From NCBI GenBank assembly GCA_964589625.1, contig CAZPSH010000011.1, forward strand, positions 1-64,000: 64,000 bases of DNA, read 5' to 3'. Numbering within the stretch: position 1 is the first letter of the stretch; each line of letters starts with the position of its first letter. A model generated the notes under the pieces. It saw nothing but the letters and a program-made list of their open reading frames with translations. It had not been told where the DNA came from and ran no database searches. Shown here piece after piece: positions 9,406 through 18,278 of this stretch. The stretch is from JBFLVU01 sp964589625 (GTDB lineage: Bacteria > Acidobacteriota > UBA4820 > DSQY01). The position numbers were made by a program, and so were the translations under genes.

Positions 9406-10647
9406 TTGAGACGCGCCGCGCGCACCGTGGCCTCAGCGAAAAGCAGAACGGCCATCCTCGCTCTCGTGGTTGGCCTTTGCATGACGAGCCTTGCACTGAC
9501 CGTCAGCTTTGTGTCCAGTTCCTATCGGCTCATGAAACTCCGCATGGATTTGCAGGGGCGCCGAACGTGCACCATCGGCACGGACATTTCGCCGTTTGTC
9601 GCGGGGGACGGATCGAAACATCACCTGGACCTGGAGGACTTGAAGGCCCTGCGGGAACGCTTCGGCGGCGTGGCTCTTTTCCTCCCCTCTTCTGGATCCA
9701 GCCGCACCCTTTCGCGTGACGGGCGCCACGTCAAATCCTTCGTCCTCGGTAGCGACCCTTCCATTGTTCTACCCGAGCGGAGTTGGCGGCCCTTCGCTCT
9801 GGACGGGCGGCTCGTCGAGACGGGTGACCTCGAAGGCATGGCGCGCGTGTGCGTCCTGAACCCCGTGGCGAAGGAAGCCCTATTTGGTTCAGAGCGGCCC
9901 ATCGGGAAGGAGATTCGCGTGGGAGATAGGCCCTTCACGGTGGTTGGAGTCTATGACGAAGAATACCCAGCACCCGTGGAAGCTAGGAACAAGAACAGCG
10001 TCATCCTGATTCCGATGACGACGTGCATGAAACGCGTGCTGAACGTCACGGCCTTGAATCTGATTCTCTTCTATGTCCAGCCGGGGAACGACACGGAAGC
10101 GGTGGCGAATCAGGCCGCGGACCTTCTGCGCAAGCGCCATGGCATCGTCCCGCCGCGCGAGGATGACTTCTGGATCTCCACGCCTGGGCAGGCGCAACGG
10201 GCTTTCGACGAGGAGATGCACGGGGTACGAGCCGTGGCAGCGCTCATCGTGGGTCTGGCCTTCCTCCTCGCGGCGGGCGTTTTGGCGCAGGTCCAGTGGC
10301 TTTCGATCAACCACCGCCGGACCGAAATCGGCGTCCGGCGGGCCTTGGGGGCGACACAAGGCGACCTTTCCCGGGACTTTCTTGTTGAGAGCCTGCTGGT
10401 CACTGCGTGCGGTTCCACTTTAGGCCTGATACTCACGGCGGCCTCTCTCCCCGTCCTACACCGGGTATTCTACGAGGCACCCGATAACTACAGCGCCGGT
10501 TCTCTGTTCTCGCCCTACACGCACATGCAGGTGGACGGATGGGTTCTCGCCGCGTGCGCCATAGCCACCCTGTTCATTGGCTTAGCTGCTGGAGCCCTGC
10601 CGGCCCGCCGTGCCGCCCGCATCGACCCCGTGGAAGCCTTAAGGTGA
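9406..10647 (+). CDS. FtsX-like ABC transporter permease
   Basis: 413 residues with the MacB/FtsX layout: one N-terminal helix, a large periplasmic domain (about residues 45-270), then three helices, with the family motif INHRRTEIGVRRALGAT before the second and a PARRAARIDPVEALR ending. The only common start codon near the N-terminus is TTG 9406. However, the frame is open upstream to 9376, and an ATT at 9388 follows GGAGA by a normal spacing. That start would give the family-typical N-terminus (M)NTWIALRRAAR, so the annotated start may be 18 bases too late. The base composition is somewhat less GC-rich than the flanking permease. Confidence 0.88.
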   Translation: MRRAARTVASAKSRTAILALVVGLCMTSLALTVSFVSSSYRLMKLRMDLQGRRTCTIGTDISPFVAGDGSKHHLDLEDLKALRERFGGVALFLPSSGSSRTLSRDGRHVKSFVLGSDPSIVLPERSWRPFALDGRLVETGDLEGMARVCVLNPVAKEALFGSERPIGKEIRVGDRPFTVVGVYDEEYPAPVEARNKNSVILIPMTTCMKRVLNVTALNLILFYVQPGNDTEAVANQAADLLRKRHGIVPPREDDFWISTPGQAQRAFDEEMHGVRAVAALIVGLAFLLAAGVLAQVQWLSINHRRTEIGVRRALGATQGDLSRDFLVESLLVTACGSTLGLILTAASLPVLHRVFYEAPDNYSAGSLFSPYTHMQVDGWVLAACAIATLFIGLAAGALPARRAARIDPVEALR

Positions 10648-10663
10648 GGGAGGCCCACCTCTA

Positions 10664-11881
10664 ATGCAGCGCCGCCTCCTCCTTGCCTCTTCCGCGGGGG
10701 TGCTGCTCGCGCACAAGGGGAGGACCCTCCTGAGCTGCTCGGCGGTCTTCGTCGGAGTGTGCGCGGTGACGCTGATGCTGGGGACGGGGCAGTCGGCGAG
10801 AAAGGACCTCGACCGGCGGATGGAGTCGCTGGGAACCAACGTCCTCATGGTCCAGGCGGGGGAGTTTCAGGCCATCGGGAACCGGCAGATGCAGGTGGCC
10901 TCCTTCACCACGCTCGTGCCCGGCGACGTGCAGCGCCTGCTCGGCGGCGTCCCCCAGCTCGCGGCGGCGTCGGGCGTGGCGCAAGACTCGCGGCTTGCCG
11001 TCCACGGGCGGGAGAAGACCCTGGCCCTGGTTTGCGGCGCCGAGCCCTCCTACTTCGCCATGTCCCGGCTCGCGCTGGTTGCGGGGCGCCCCTTCACGGC
11101 GGAAGAAAACCGCGCCCAAGCGCGGGTCGCCGTCCTGAATGGGCAGGCCTGCGCCGACCTCCGCTTGGGGCGGAGTGCCATAGGAACGAGCGTTCGCGTC
11201 GAGGGCATTCTCTTTCAAGTCATCGGCGTCGTCCGGGATTCCGCGGGCCTCGAAGACCAAGGCCAGGCCACGGTATACGTCCCACTCTCCACGGCGATGG
11301 GCCGCCTCTTCGGGCGAGAGTACCTGGACAGCATCCAGGTTCAGGCGCGCCCCGGCTCCAACCTAGAGGCGACGATGGGCCGCATGATCGCCGTCTTGCG
11401 CAGTGCCCACCGTCTTCCCGCCAACCGTCCAAACGACTTCACCATTCAGGACCCCGCGGCTCTCCTGAAGGCCCAGCACGACATGGGGGCGGCCTTTCAG
11501 GCCCTCATGGCCGCGGTGGCGGGGGTGTCTCTCCTTACGGGGTGCGCCGGAATCGCCGCGGTCATGCTCCTCTCCGTGCGCGAGCGAACCGGCGAGATCG
11601 GCCTGAGGCGGGCCATCGGCGCCACGCGCGGCGACGTCGCCCTTCAGTTTCTCGCGGAGGCCGCGGCGCTGGCGGGAACGGGCGGCGTAGCCGGGGCACT
11701 GGCGGGCTTCGCGGGGACGGCCGCCGCGTGCCTCGTGTCGGGGTGGCCGCTCGTATGGCCCTGGAGCGGGGCGGCGCTCTCCCTCGGCCTCTCCGTTGTG
11801 CTTGGGATTCTCTCGGGTCTTGCCCCCGCGCTGCGAGCGGCCTTCCTCGATCCAGCACGGGCACTCGTTTCACCGGGCTAG
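10664..11881 (+). CDS. FtsX-like ABC transporter permease (MacB_PCD type)
   Basis: 405 residues. An N-terminal hydrophobic segment (about 20-40) follows a short basic start; a MacB periplasmic core domain spans about 45-270; three C-terminal helices carry the motif RERTGEIGLRRAIGAT, and the C-terminus reads AFLDPARAL. It begins 16 bases after the previous permease gene with GGGAGG upstream. Together with the fusion protein and ATPase it completes a MacAB-type tripartite exporter. Two different permeases in tandem suggest a heterodimeric membrane part (inference). It is the last gene of the accessory locus before the cell-wall gene pbpC. Confidence 0.9.
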   Translation: MQRRLLLASSAGVLLAHKGRTLLSCSAVFVGVCAVTLMLGTGQSARKDLDRRMESLGTNVLMVQAGEFQAIGNRQMQVASFTTLVPGDVQRLLGGVPQLAAASGVAQDSRLAVHGREKTLALVCGAEPSYFAMSRLALVAGRPFTAEENRAQARVAVLNGQACADLRLGRSAIGTSVRVEGILFQVIGVVRDSAGLEDQGQATVYVPLSTAMGRLFGREYLDSIQVQARPGSNLEATMGRMIAVLRSAHRLPANRPNDFTIQDPAALLKAQHDMGAAFQALMAAVAGVSLLTGCAGIAAVMLLSVRERTGEIGLRRAIGATRGDVALQFLAEAAALAGTGGVAGALAGFAGTAAACLVSGWPLVWPWSGAALSLGLSVVLGILSGLAPALRAAFLDPARALVSPG

Positions 11882-11915
11882 AAGCCATTGTCCGTTTTCC
11901 ATGTAGACTGAGGCC

Positions 11916-14279
11916 ATGGGCGGCGCCGCGGAGAGGTTCGGACACCTGGCGAGGTCCCGGCGGGCGAGGGCCGGAGCGGCGGTCCTCCTGGCGTCGGTCC
12001 CGCTCGCCCTGTGGCTTCGTTGCGGTCCTCTGCCGGAGGGTTTCCTGGACCCCTCCGCCCACCACTCCACCCGGGTGGTGGACCGGCGCGGCGCTCCCCT
12101 CTACGAGAGCCTGTCGGAGCGGGAAGGCCGGAGCGCGTGGCTGAAGCCCGAGGCCCTGCCCCCGAACCTGGTGGAAGCCACCCTGGCCGCCGAGGACGGG
12201 CGCTTCTTCCGCCACCCGGGCCTCGACCCCCTCGCTCTCGGCAGGGCCCTCTGGCACGACGTGAGGGCGGGGAGGATCAAGGAAGGGGGCTCCACCCTCA
12301 CCCAGCAGGCCGTGAAGCGGCTCATGGGCCGGCCCCGCACCGTGGGCGGAAAGCTGAGGGAAATGGTCTACGCGCTGCGCCTGGAGCACCGCCTCTCCAA
12401 GCGGGAGATCCTGGCCCTCTATCTCAATGTGGCCCCCTACGGAAACCAGTTCGTGGGGGCCTCGGCGGCGAGCCGGGGCTACTTCGGCTGCTCCCCTCAA
12501 GACCTGACCGCGGCGCAGGCCGCCTTTCTGGCGGGCCTGCCCCAGCGCCCCACGGCCCTCGATCCGTACGGGAACCCGGACTCCGCCCTGGGACGTCAGC
12601 GGTGGGTGCTCGGCCGCATGCGGGCCCTGGGGTTCCTGGATGAGGAGGAGCACCGCCGGGCCCTGAAGGAGCGCCTGAAGGTGGCCCGTCCGGACCGCCC
12701 CTTTGTGGCTCCTCATTTCGTGGATCGCGTCCTTCGGGGCCTCGACGGGCGCAGGGCCTCGCAAGTGGAGACGACCTTGGACCTCGACCTGCAAGCCGAC
12801 GTCCGGGGGATCCTGGCGGCGGGACGGGAGGCCCGCCTGGCGCACGGCGCCCACAACGCCGCCGTAGTGGTTCTCCTCAACGAGACGGGGGAGGTCCTGG
12901 CCTACGAGGGCTCCGGCGACTACTTCGACGGGGCCCACGGCGGGGCCATCGACGGCGCCGCCTCCCCGCGCCAGCCCGGATCGGCCCTCAAGCCCTTCAC
13001 CTACGCCCTGGCCTTCGAGAAGGGCTTCACGCCGGCTTCGGTCCTGCCTGACGTGCCCTCTCACTTCCCCACGGCGGAGGAGGGCGTCCTCTACGCTCCT
13101 CGCAACTATGACGGCGTCTTCCGGGGACCCATGCGGGCCCGGGTCGCCCTCGCCGGATCGGAGAACGTCCCCGCCGTGTACCTGCTCTCCAAGGTCGGCG
13201 TGGCGGACCTCCTGGGCCTCCTCCGGGCGGCAGGGCTCTCGACCCTCGACCGGAACGCGGACTTTTACGGCTTTGGGCTCACCCTCGGGGACGCCGAGGT
13301 CCGCCTCGACGAGGTGGCCGCCGCCTACGCGGTCCTGGCCCGGGGCGGTCTCTACCTTCCGCCGCGGCTCGTGCGGCGGTTGAGGTGGGCCGACGGCTCG
13401 TCCACCTCCCCGCTCTCCTCTGAGCCCCGCCGGATCCTCTCTCCCCGAGCGGCCTTCTGGGCCGCCGACGTCCTAAGCGATTCCTCGGCAAGGGCGTGGG
13501 CCTTCGGGTCGGGGGGGAGCCTGGATTTTCCGTTTCCCGCGGCGGTCAAGACGGGCACCTCCCAGGCCTACCGGGACAACTGGTGCGTGGGATTCACGCG
13601 AGCGGTCACGGTGGGCGTATGGGTGGGCAACTTCGACCGGACGCCCCTGGTGAACTCCTCCGGTGTGACCGGGGCCGGACCGCTCTTCCACGACGTGCTT
13701 CTGGCCGCCCAGAAGAGGGCGACGGGATGCCTGCCCGGACCCGCGGACCCTCCCCTCGCGGACCGCCCCGAGGGGCTCGCCGCCTTCGAGGTCTGCGCCC
13801 TTTCGGGGCTGGCGGCTTCGCCCCGGTGCCCTCGCGTGGAGAGGGAGTGGCTGCCTCCGTCGGCCGCGCCGGCCCCGTGCTCCTGGCACGGAAAGGACGG
13901 GGCGGTGGCCTGGCCCGCCGAGTACCGGTCCTGGGCGCGGAGCGCGGGCCGTCTCGAGGAGCGCTCCGCAGCCCTTCCCGCTCCGCCCCCTCCGGGGGAT
14001 TCGCGCCGGCCCCCCTCCCCGCCCCTGGTTCTTCTCAACCCCCCCGCGGGCGCCGTCTACCTCCTCGACCCCACCCTCCGCCCGGGCTTTCAGACCCTGC
14101 CCCTCCGCGCCGCCTCGGCGGGCCCTCCCCGAACGGTCCTCTGGCTCGTGGACGGCGACGAGGTGGGGCGCGCCTTCTCCGATGGGAGCCTGGATTGGCC
14201 CCTGACCCGGGGGGGGCACCTTGTGGAGGTCCGGGATGGTCGTGGGCACTCGGCCCGCGCCGAGATCGTGGTGAAGTAG
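11916..14279 (+). CDS. pbpC: Penicillin-binding protein 1C (bifunctional GT51 transglycosylase/transpeptidase)
   Basis: 787 residues. The start has a basic stretch and one membrane helix (about 20-38). The glycosyltransferase 51 domain shows EDGRFFRHPG and GGSTLTQQ. The transpeptidase domain shows the nucleophile Ser356 with Lys359 (PGSALKP), a second motif SEN, and KTG at Lys545. A C-terminal BiPBP_C-like beta domain (from about residue 690) is preceded by a Pro-rich linker, the arrangement of PBP1C. It polymerises and cross-links peptidoglycan in the periplasm. It ends at a strong hairpin shared with the convergent peptidase gene. Confidence 0.95.
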   Translation: MGGAAERFGHLARSRRARAGAAVLLASVPLALWLRCGPLPEGFLDPSAHHSTRVVDRRGAPLYESLSEREGRSAWLKPEALPPNLVEATLAAEDGRFFRHPGLDPLALGRALWHDVRAGRIKEGGSTLTQQAVKRLMGRPRTVGGKLREMVYALRLEHRLSKREILALYLNVAPYGNQFVGASAASRGYFGCSPQDLTAAQAAFLAGLPQRPTALDPYGNPDSALGRQRWVLGRMRALGFLDEEEHRRALKERLKVARPDRPFVAPHFVDRVLRGLDGRRASQVETTLDLDLQADVRGILAAGREARLAHGAHNAAVVVLLNETGEVLAYEGSGDYFDGAHGGAIDGAASPRQPGSALKPFTYALAFEKGFTPASVLPDVPSHFPTAEEGVLYAPRNYDGVFRGPMRARVALAGSENVPAVYLLSKVGVADLLGLLRAAGLSTLDRNADFYGFGLTLGDAEVRLDEVAAAYAVLARGGLYLPPRLVRRLRWADGSSTSPLSSEPRRILSPRAAFWAADVLSDSSARAWAFGSGGSLDFPFPAAVKTGTSQAYRDNWCVGFTRAVTVGVWVGNFDRTPLVNSSGVTGAGPLFHDVLLAAQKRATGCLPGPADPPLADRPEGLAAFEVCALSGLAASPRCPRVEREWLPPSAAPAPCSWHGKDGAVAWPAEYRSWARSAGRLEERSAALPAPPPPGDSRRPPSPPLVLLNPPAGAVYLLDPTLRPGFQTLPLRAASAGPPRTVLWLVDGDEVGRAFSDGSLDWPLTRGGHLVEVRDGRGHSARAEIVVK

Positions 14280-14296
14280 GGAGCCCCCTGAAAAGG

Positions 14297-14330
14297 AAGC
14301 GCCCCGCCGGAGGGGCGGGGCGCTTCTTGT
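14297..14330. terminator. Bidirectional intrinsic terminator between convergent pbpC and M16 genes
   Basis: A perfect 12-bp GC-rich stem (14297-14308 with 14314-14325) closes a 5-base loop. On the + strand it is followed by a T-rich CTTGTTCT; on the - strand the flank reads CCTTTTC. Its position between two facing genes fits a shared terminator. Confidence 0.8.
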
Positions 14331-14361
14331 TCTGGGCGCGGCCCGGTCGGCCGGCCGGGGA

Positions 14362-16524
14362 CTACTTGGATTCGGCCGCCGCGGGCTTCTCGAAGAGGCT
14401 GGGGTCGAAGCCGGCGTTGAGCTTCACGGAGGCGACCTTCTGGGTGGCGGCCACTTCGCCGCCCTCCTTCTGGACCGTCGAGTAGGGCACTTTGAGGCCG
14501 CCCGCGTCGCGGTAGTCGGAGTAAACCTCGGTCATCTCCTTGGGACCCGCCTGCGTGGTGATGCGGCGGCGGCTCCCCAGGAGGGTTCGGCCGTCCGGAG
14601 ACAGGTAGAGTCTCACCTTGTCCACGGGGGCCAGGAGGTAGACCTCTTCGGCGTCCTGTCCTTCGAAGGAGACCTTGCCCAGGGCCTGAGCCTGGACCTT
14701 CCCGTCAAGGGCGGCGCGGTAGAGGAGGACGGCGCCCGAGTCGAACCAGATCCCCTTGGCCATTTCCTCCGCGGCGGAGCCCGGGAGGTCGCGGACGTTG
14801 GCGCCCATCTTCATCCAGGCGCGCCCTCCGTCGAAGACTTGCTCCATCGTTCCCATGGGGGTCTGCAGGGTGCTGTGGGACCTGCCGGAAACAGCGAAGA
14901 CGGTGGACACCTTGAACTCCATGTCGCCCATGGGGGTCTTCATGGAGGCGGTGCCCTCGGTGGCCACGTCCTTGAGTCCCCGCAGGGCCTTCTCGCCGGC
15001 GGTCTGGGCGGCCGAGAGGAGCAGGGCCTGTCCGCGGGACAGGGCTTCGGGCGTGGCCTCGGGGAGGGTCTCCTTGGCTGGAGGATCGGGGATTGTGATG
15101 TCCAGGGTCTTCACCGGTCCGAACTCCGCGAGGGGCCGGTCGAACTTCTCCTGGATGCCGATGGCGACGATCGCCAGCTCCTCGACGCGCAGGTGCTTCT
15201 TTGCGGCGGCAAGGACGTCTTCCTTCGTCACCTTCTCGATGGCGTCGCGAAGGCGGGTGTTGAAATCGGAGGGGTATCCGTAGAAGTCGTAGGTCAGGAG
15301 CCGGTTCACGATCTTGTCGGTGGAATCGAACTCGAAGGCGTAGGAGTTGAGGTAGCCTTTCTTGGCCCGGTCCAGCTCCTCGTCGGTCACCTGCTCCGCG
15401 CGGATCTTCTTCAACTCGTCGAGGAGGGTCTCCAGGGCCTGGGCCGTGGTGGAGGGCTTGGTGGATGTGAAGAAGTAGAAGGCCCCGGGGTGGTCGTAGG
15501 CCGGCACCATGAAGCCGCCGGCGCCGTAAGCCAGGCCCTTGAGGGTGCGGATCTGGGTGAAGAGGCGAGAGGCCATGCTGCCGCCGAGGATCTCGGAGAG
15601 CATGTTGACCGCCGGGAAGTCAGGGTCGTCCAGGCGGAGGCCCAGGAGGCCGGCGAAGAGGAAGGTCTGCTCGATGTCCTTCTTCTCGATGTAGTTCACC
15701 GAGGGCTCGGGCGGGAAGATGAAGGGCTCGGGAATCTCGGGCCTGGTGCCGGAGGCCTTCCAGGAGGCGAAGGCCGCGGCCAGCTTTTCCTTCATGGCCG
15801 CCGCGTCGAAGTCGCCCCAGACGGCGAGGATGGCGTTGTCGGGCCGGTAGAACTTCTGATGGAAGGCGAGGAGGTCCTCCCGGGCAAGGTTCTCCACGTC
15901 GGCGTACTCGACCTGCCGGGCGTAGGGCGAGCCGGCGCCGTAGATGACCTTGAGGATCTCCCGCCGGGCGATGTTCATCACCTCGTCGTTCCGACGCGCG
16001 ATGACGCTGTAGAGGTGTGTCTTGGCCAGGTCCACCTTGTCCTCGGCGAAGGCGGGGGAGGCCAGGAACTCCACGTACAGCGGCAGGACCTGGTCGAGGT
16101 TCTCCGTGAGCGCCTTGGCCGAGAGGGACCCGTACGCATCCGAGACGTTGGACTCGATGGAGGCGCCGATGCGCTCCAGGAACTCGTCCACCCGGTCGCC
16201 GCTCAGGCTCTGTACGCCGCCCGTGCGGTGGGCTTCTCCGAAGAGGTCCGACAGGCCGGCCTTGCCCGCGGGCTCGGCCACCTTGCCGCCGCGGACCAGG
16301 GCGCGCATCTGGACGACGGGTAGCTCGTGGTCCTCCAGGAGGATGACCTTCAGCCCGTTGGGAAGCTGGAGGCGCTCCACCGCGGGCATCTTGATTTCGT
16401 TCAGCTTGGGGTACTTCAGCCTGTCGATGGGGCGGGGCTTCTGCGCCCCCGCCGCGAAGACGGGCGCGACGGCGAGGAAAAGGGCCAGGGCGCCGAACAG
16501 GGACTTCCTTCTCGTGATGTCCAT
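14362..16524 (-). CDS. M16 peptidase-like protein, inactive-type subunit fused to a lipoprotein-carrier-like domain
   Basis: 720 residues with a signal peptide (about 1-25). Residues about 45-460 form two M16 (pitrilysin/processing-peptidase) domains. The zinc motif HxxEH is missing: the equivalent place reads GLSDLFGEAH (residues 90-99). By analogy with M16B heterodimers it should be the non-catalytic partner of the neighbouring gene product. The last 240 residues (from about 480) are an extra beta-rich region resembling LolA/LppX lipoprotein carriers, a weak assignment from pattern only. The gene lies 10 bases downstream of its catalytic partner, so the two are co-expressed. Probable site: periplasm. 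Confidence 0.85.
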   Translation of the reverse strand: MDITRRKSLFGALALFLAVAPVFAAGAQKPRPIDRLKYPKLNEIKMPAVERLQLPNGLKVILLEDHELPVVQMRALVRGGKVAEPAGKAGLSDLFGEAHRTGGVQSLSGDRVDEFLERIGASIESNVSDAYGSLSAKALTENLDQVLPLYVEFLASPAFAEDKVDLAKTHLYSVIARRNDEVMNIARREILKVIYGAGSPYARQVEYADVENLAREDLLAFHQKFYRPDNAILAVWGDFDAAAMKEKLAAAFASWKASGTRPEIPEPFIFPPEPSVNYIEKKDIEQTFLFAGLLGLRLDDPDFPAVNMLSEILGGSMASRLFTQIRTLKGLAYGAGGFMVPAYDHPGAFYFFTSTKPSTTAQALETLLDELKKIRAEQVTDEELDRAKKGYLNSYAFEFDSTDKIVNRLLTYDFYGYPSDFNTRLRDAIEKVTKEDVLAAAKKHLRVEELAIVAIGIQEKFDRPLAEFGPVKTLDITIPDPPAKETLPEATPEALSRGQALLLSAAQTAGEKALRGLKDVATEGTASMKTPMGDMEFKVSTVFAVSGRSHSTLQTPMGTMEQVFDGGRAWMKMGANVRDLPGSAAEEMAKGIWFDSGAVLLYRAALDGKVQAQALGKVSFEGQDAEEVYLLAPVDKVRLYLSPDGRTLLGSRRRITTQAGPKEMTEVYSDYRDAGGLKVPYSTVQKEGGEVAATQKVASVKLNAGFDPSLFEKPAAAESK

Positions 16525-16534
16525 GGCAGCCTCC

Positions 16535-18046
16535 TCAGTTCGCCGGGTCGGGGACCGTCTCGATGAGGCCCACGGTGCGGTTGGATTTCAGGAAGAGGGT
16601 CTTGGCCACGCGCTGGATGTCCTCCGCCTTCACGGCGTCGATCTTGTCCAGGGCCTTGAACATCTCCCGCCAGTCTCCGTGGACGTTCTGCGCCATGGCC
16701 AGCTGGATGCCCAGGCCCACGTTGGAGTCGATGGAGTCGATGAACTTCATCTTGGCCCGGGCCTTCACGCCGTCGAGCTCCTCCTGGGTGACGGTCTCCT
16801 TCTGGAGGCGGTCCAATTCCTCGTAGATGGCGGCCTCGCACTCTGCGTTGCTCTTGCCCTTGTTGGGCACGGCGAAGATCACGAAGAGGCCGGGGTACTT
16901 CTCCCCTTCGATGGTGGGCATGGAGGCCGTCTGGACGGCGAGCTTCTTCTCCTTGACGAGGGCGGTGTACAGGCGGGAGGACCGGCCGCCGCCCAGGATG
17001 TCCGCCAGGGCCTCGTACGCGGCGCTGTCGGGATGGGTCACGGCGGGGCGGTGGTAGCCGATCACGAGGAAGGGCTGGGCCTTGTCCTCCATGAGGATGC
17101 GCTTCTCGGCCCGCTGGGGAGGCTCCACCGTGACGGGTCCCTCGGGCTTGACGCCCGCCGGGATCCGGCCCAGGTGCTTCTCGAGCACGGGCAGGAGGGC
17201 CGCCGGGTCCACGTCCCCCACAACGGCGCAGGTGAGGTTCTTGGCGCGGTAGTACGTGTTGAACCAGTTCAGGGCGTCCTGGCGGGAGACGTGCTGAAGG
17301 TCGCTCATGTGCCCGATGACGAAGGAGCGGTACATGTGGGCCTTGTACGCCACGGGGAAGAAGTCGTCGAAGAGGCGGCCCGTGGGGCTGCTCTCTCCCA
17401 TGCGCTTCTCCTCCATGATCACGTCCTTCTCCTTGTAGAACTCCCTCAGGACCGGGTTGGAAAAGCGGTCCGCCTCCAAGGCGGCCCAGAGTTCGGCCTT
17501 GTTGGAGGGCAGGGAGTAGAAGTAGACGGTCTGGTCGAAGGCGGTGAAGGCGTTGATGCCCTGGGCGCCCTCGCGTTCGATGATCTTGTCGAATTCGCCC
17601 GTCTCCGAGTACTTTTGGGCCTCCTCCTGGGCGACCTTGAAGGCGGCTTCGAGGGACTTCAGGCGCTCGGCGTCGGGCGCCGGCCGGCGGTTCCGCTCGG
17701 CGCGGAGGGCCAGGAAGGCCTCGTCCTCCGCCTTCATGGCGGCGAGTTCCTTCTCGATGTTCTTGGTGCCCACGGACGTGGTGCCCTTGAAGGCCATGTG
17801 CTCGAAGATGTGCGCGAGTCCCGTGGCGTTCTGCTGCTCGTTCACACCCCCCACGTCGGCGTAGGTCACGAAGGAGGCCACGGGGGCTTCGGGCCTCGGC
17901 AGGATGATGACTTTCAATCCGTTGGGCAGGGTCTTTTCGACGACTCTTCCCTGCAGGTCCTTGAAGCCCTCCGCCCGCACGGCCGCGGCGATGCCCACGG
18001 CCAGCACGGGCACGCAGAGGGCCGCCAAACGCCTCTTCCACGTCAT
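16535..18046 (-). CDS. M16 family zinc metallopeptidase, catalytic subunit
   Basis: 503 residues from the ATG at 18046, which has AAAGGAG eight bases upstream; a longer reading from 18145 lacks such a site. A signal peptide occupies about residues 1-25 (MTWKRRLAALCVPVLAVG...AEG). The inverted zinc motif HIFEH is at 79-83, with an acidic MEEKRMGE segment where the third ligand is expected. Two M16 domains are present. By family knowledge it degrades small peptides in the periplasm, and it pairs with the motif-less M16 protein encoded just downstream. An upstream gap of about 230 bases separates it from the divergent radical-SAM gene; I could not identify a convincing promoter there. Confidence 0.92.
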   Translation of the reverse strand: MTWKRRLAALCVPVLAVGIAAAVRAEGFKDLQGRVVEKTLPNGLKVIILPRPEAPVASFVTYADVGGVNEQQNATGLAHIFEHMAFKGTTSVGTKNIEKELAAMKAEDEAFLALRAERNRRPAPDAERLKSLEAAFKVAQEEAQKYSETGEFDKIIEREGAQGINAFTAFDQTVYFYSLPSNKAELWAALEADRFSNPVLREFYKEKDVIMEEKRMGESSPTGRLFDDFFPVAYKAHMYRSFVIGHMSDLQHVSRQDALNWFNTYYRAKNLTCAVVGDVDPAALLPVLEKHLGRIPAGVKPEGPVTVEPPQRAEKRILMEDKAQPFLVIGYHRPAVTHPDSAAYEALADILGGGRSSRLYTALVKEKKLAVQTASMPTIEGEKYPGLFVIFAVPNKGKSNAECEAAIYEELDRLQKETVTQEELDGVKARAKMKFIDSIDSNVGLGIQLAMAQNVHGDWREMFKALDKIDAVKAEDIQRVAKTLFLKSNRTVGLIETVPDPAN

Positions 18047-18278
18047 GCCCGATTCTCCTTTCCGATTCATGCGCAACGTTCCGATGGACGGCCGCCGCAT
18101 TCCCTCCCCGCCGACTTCCCAGGGGATTGCCGCGGATGATTGCAAACTACCTTATACGGAGACAACGGGCGGGAGGTTTCGAAGCGGTCCGGGCGGCGCG
18201 GGGGCATGTGGCGCGCCTGGCCCGGTCATTTTCCGAGGGGGCCGTTTCCCTGTATGCTGGCCCGGGAAGGAGGGCCGG

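Noticed and set aside
18047..18278. A promoter in the gap between the M16 and radical-SAM genes (TATACG/TATAAG-like hexamers near 18150)
   Set aside because: No -35 hexamer at 16-18 bases on either strand; left unannotated.
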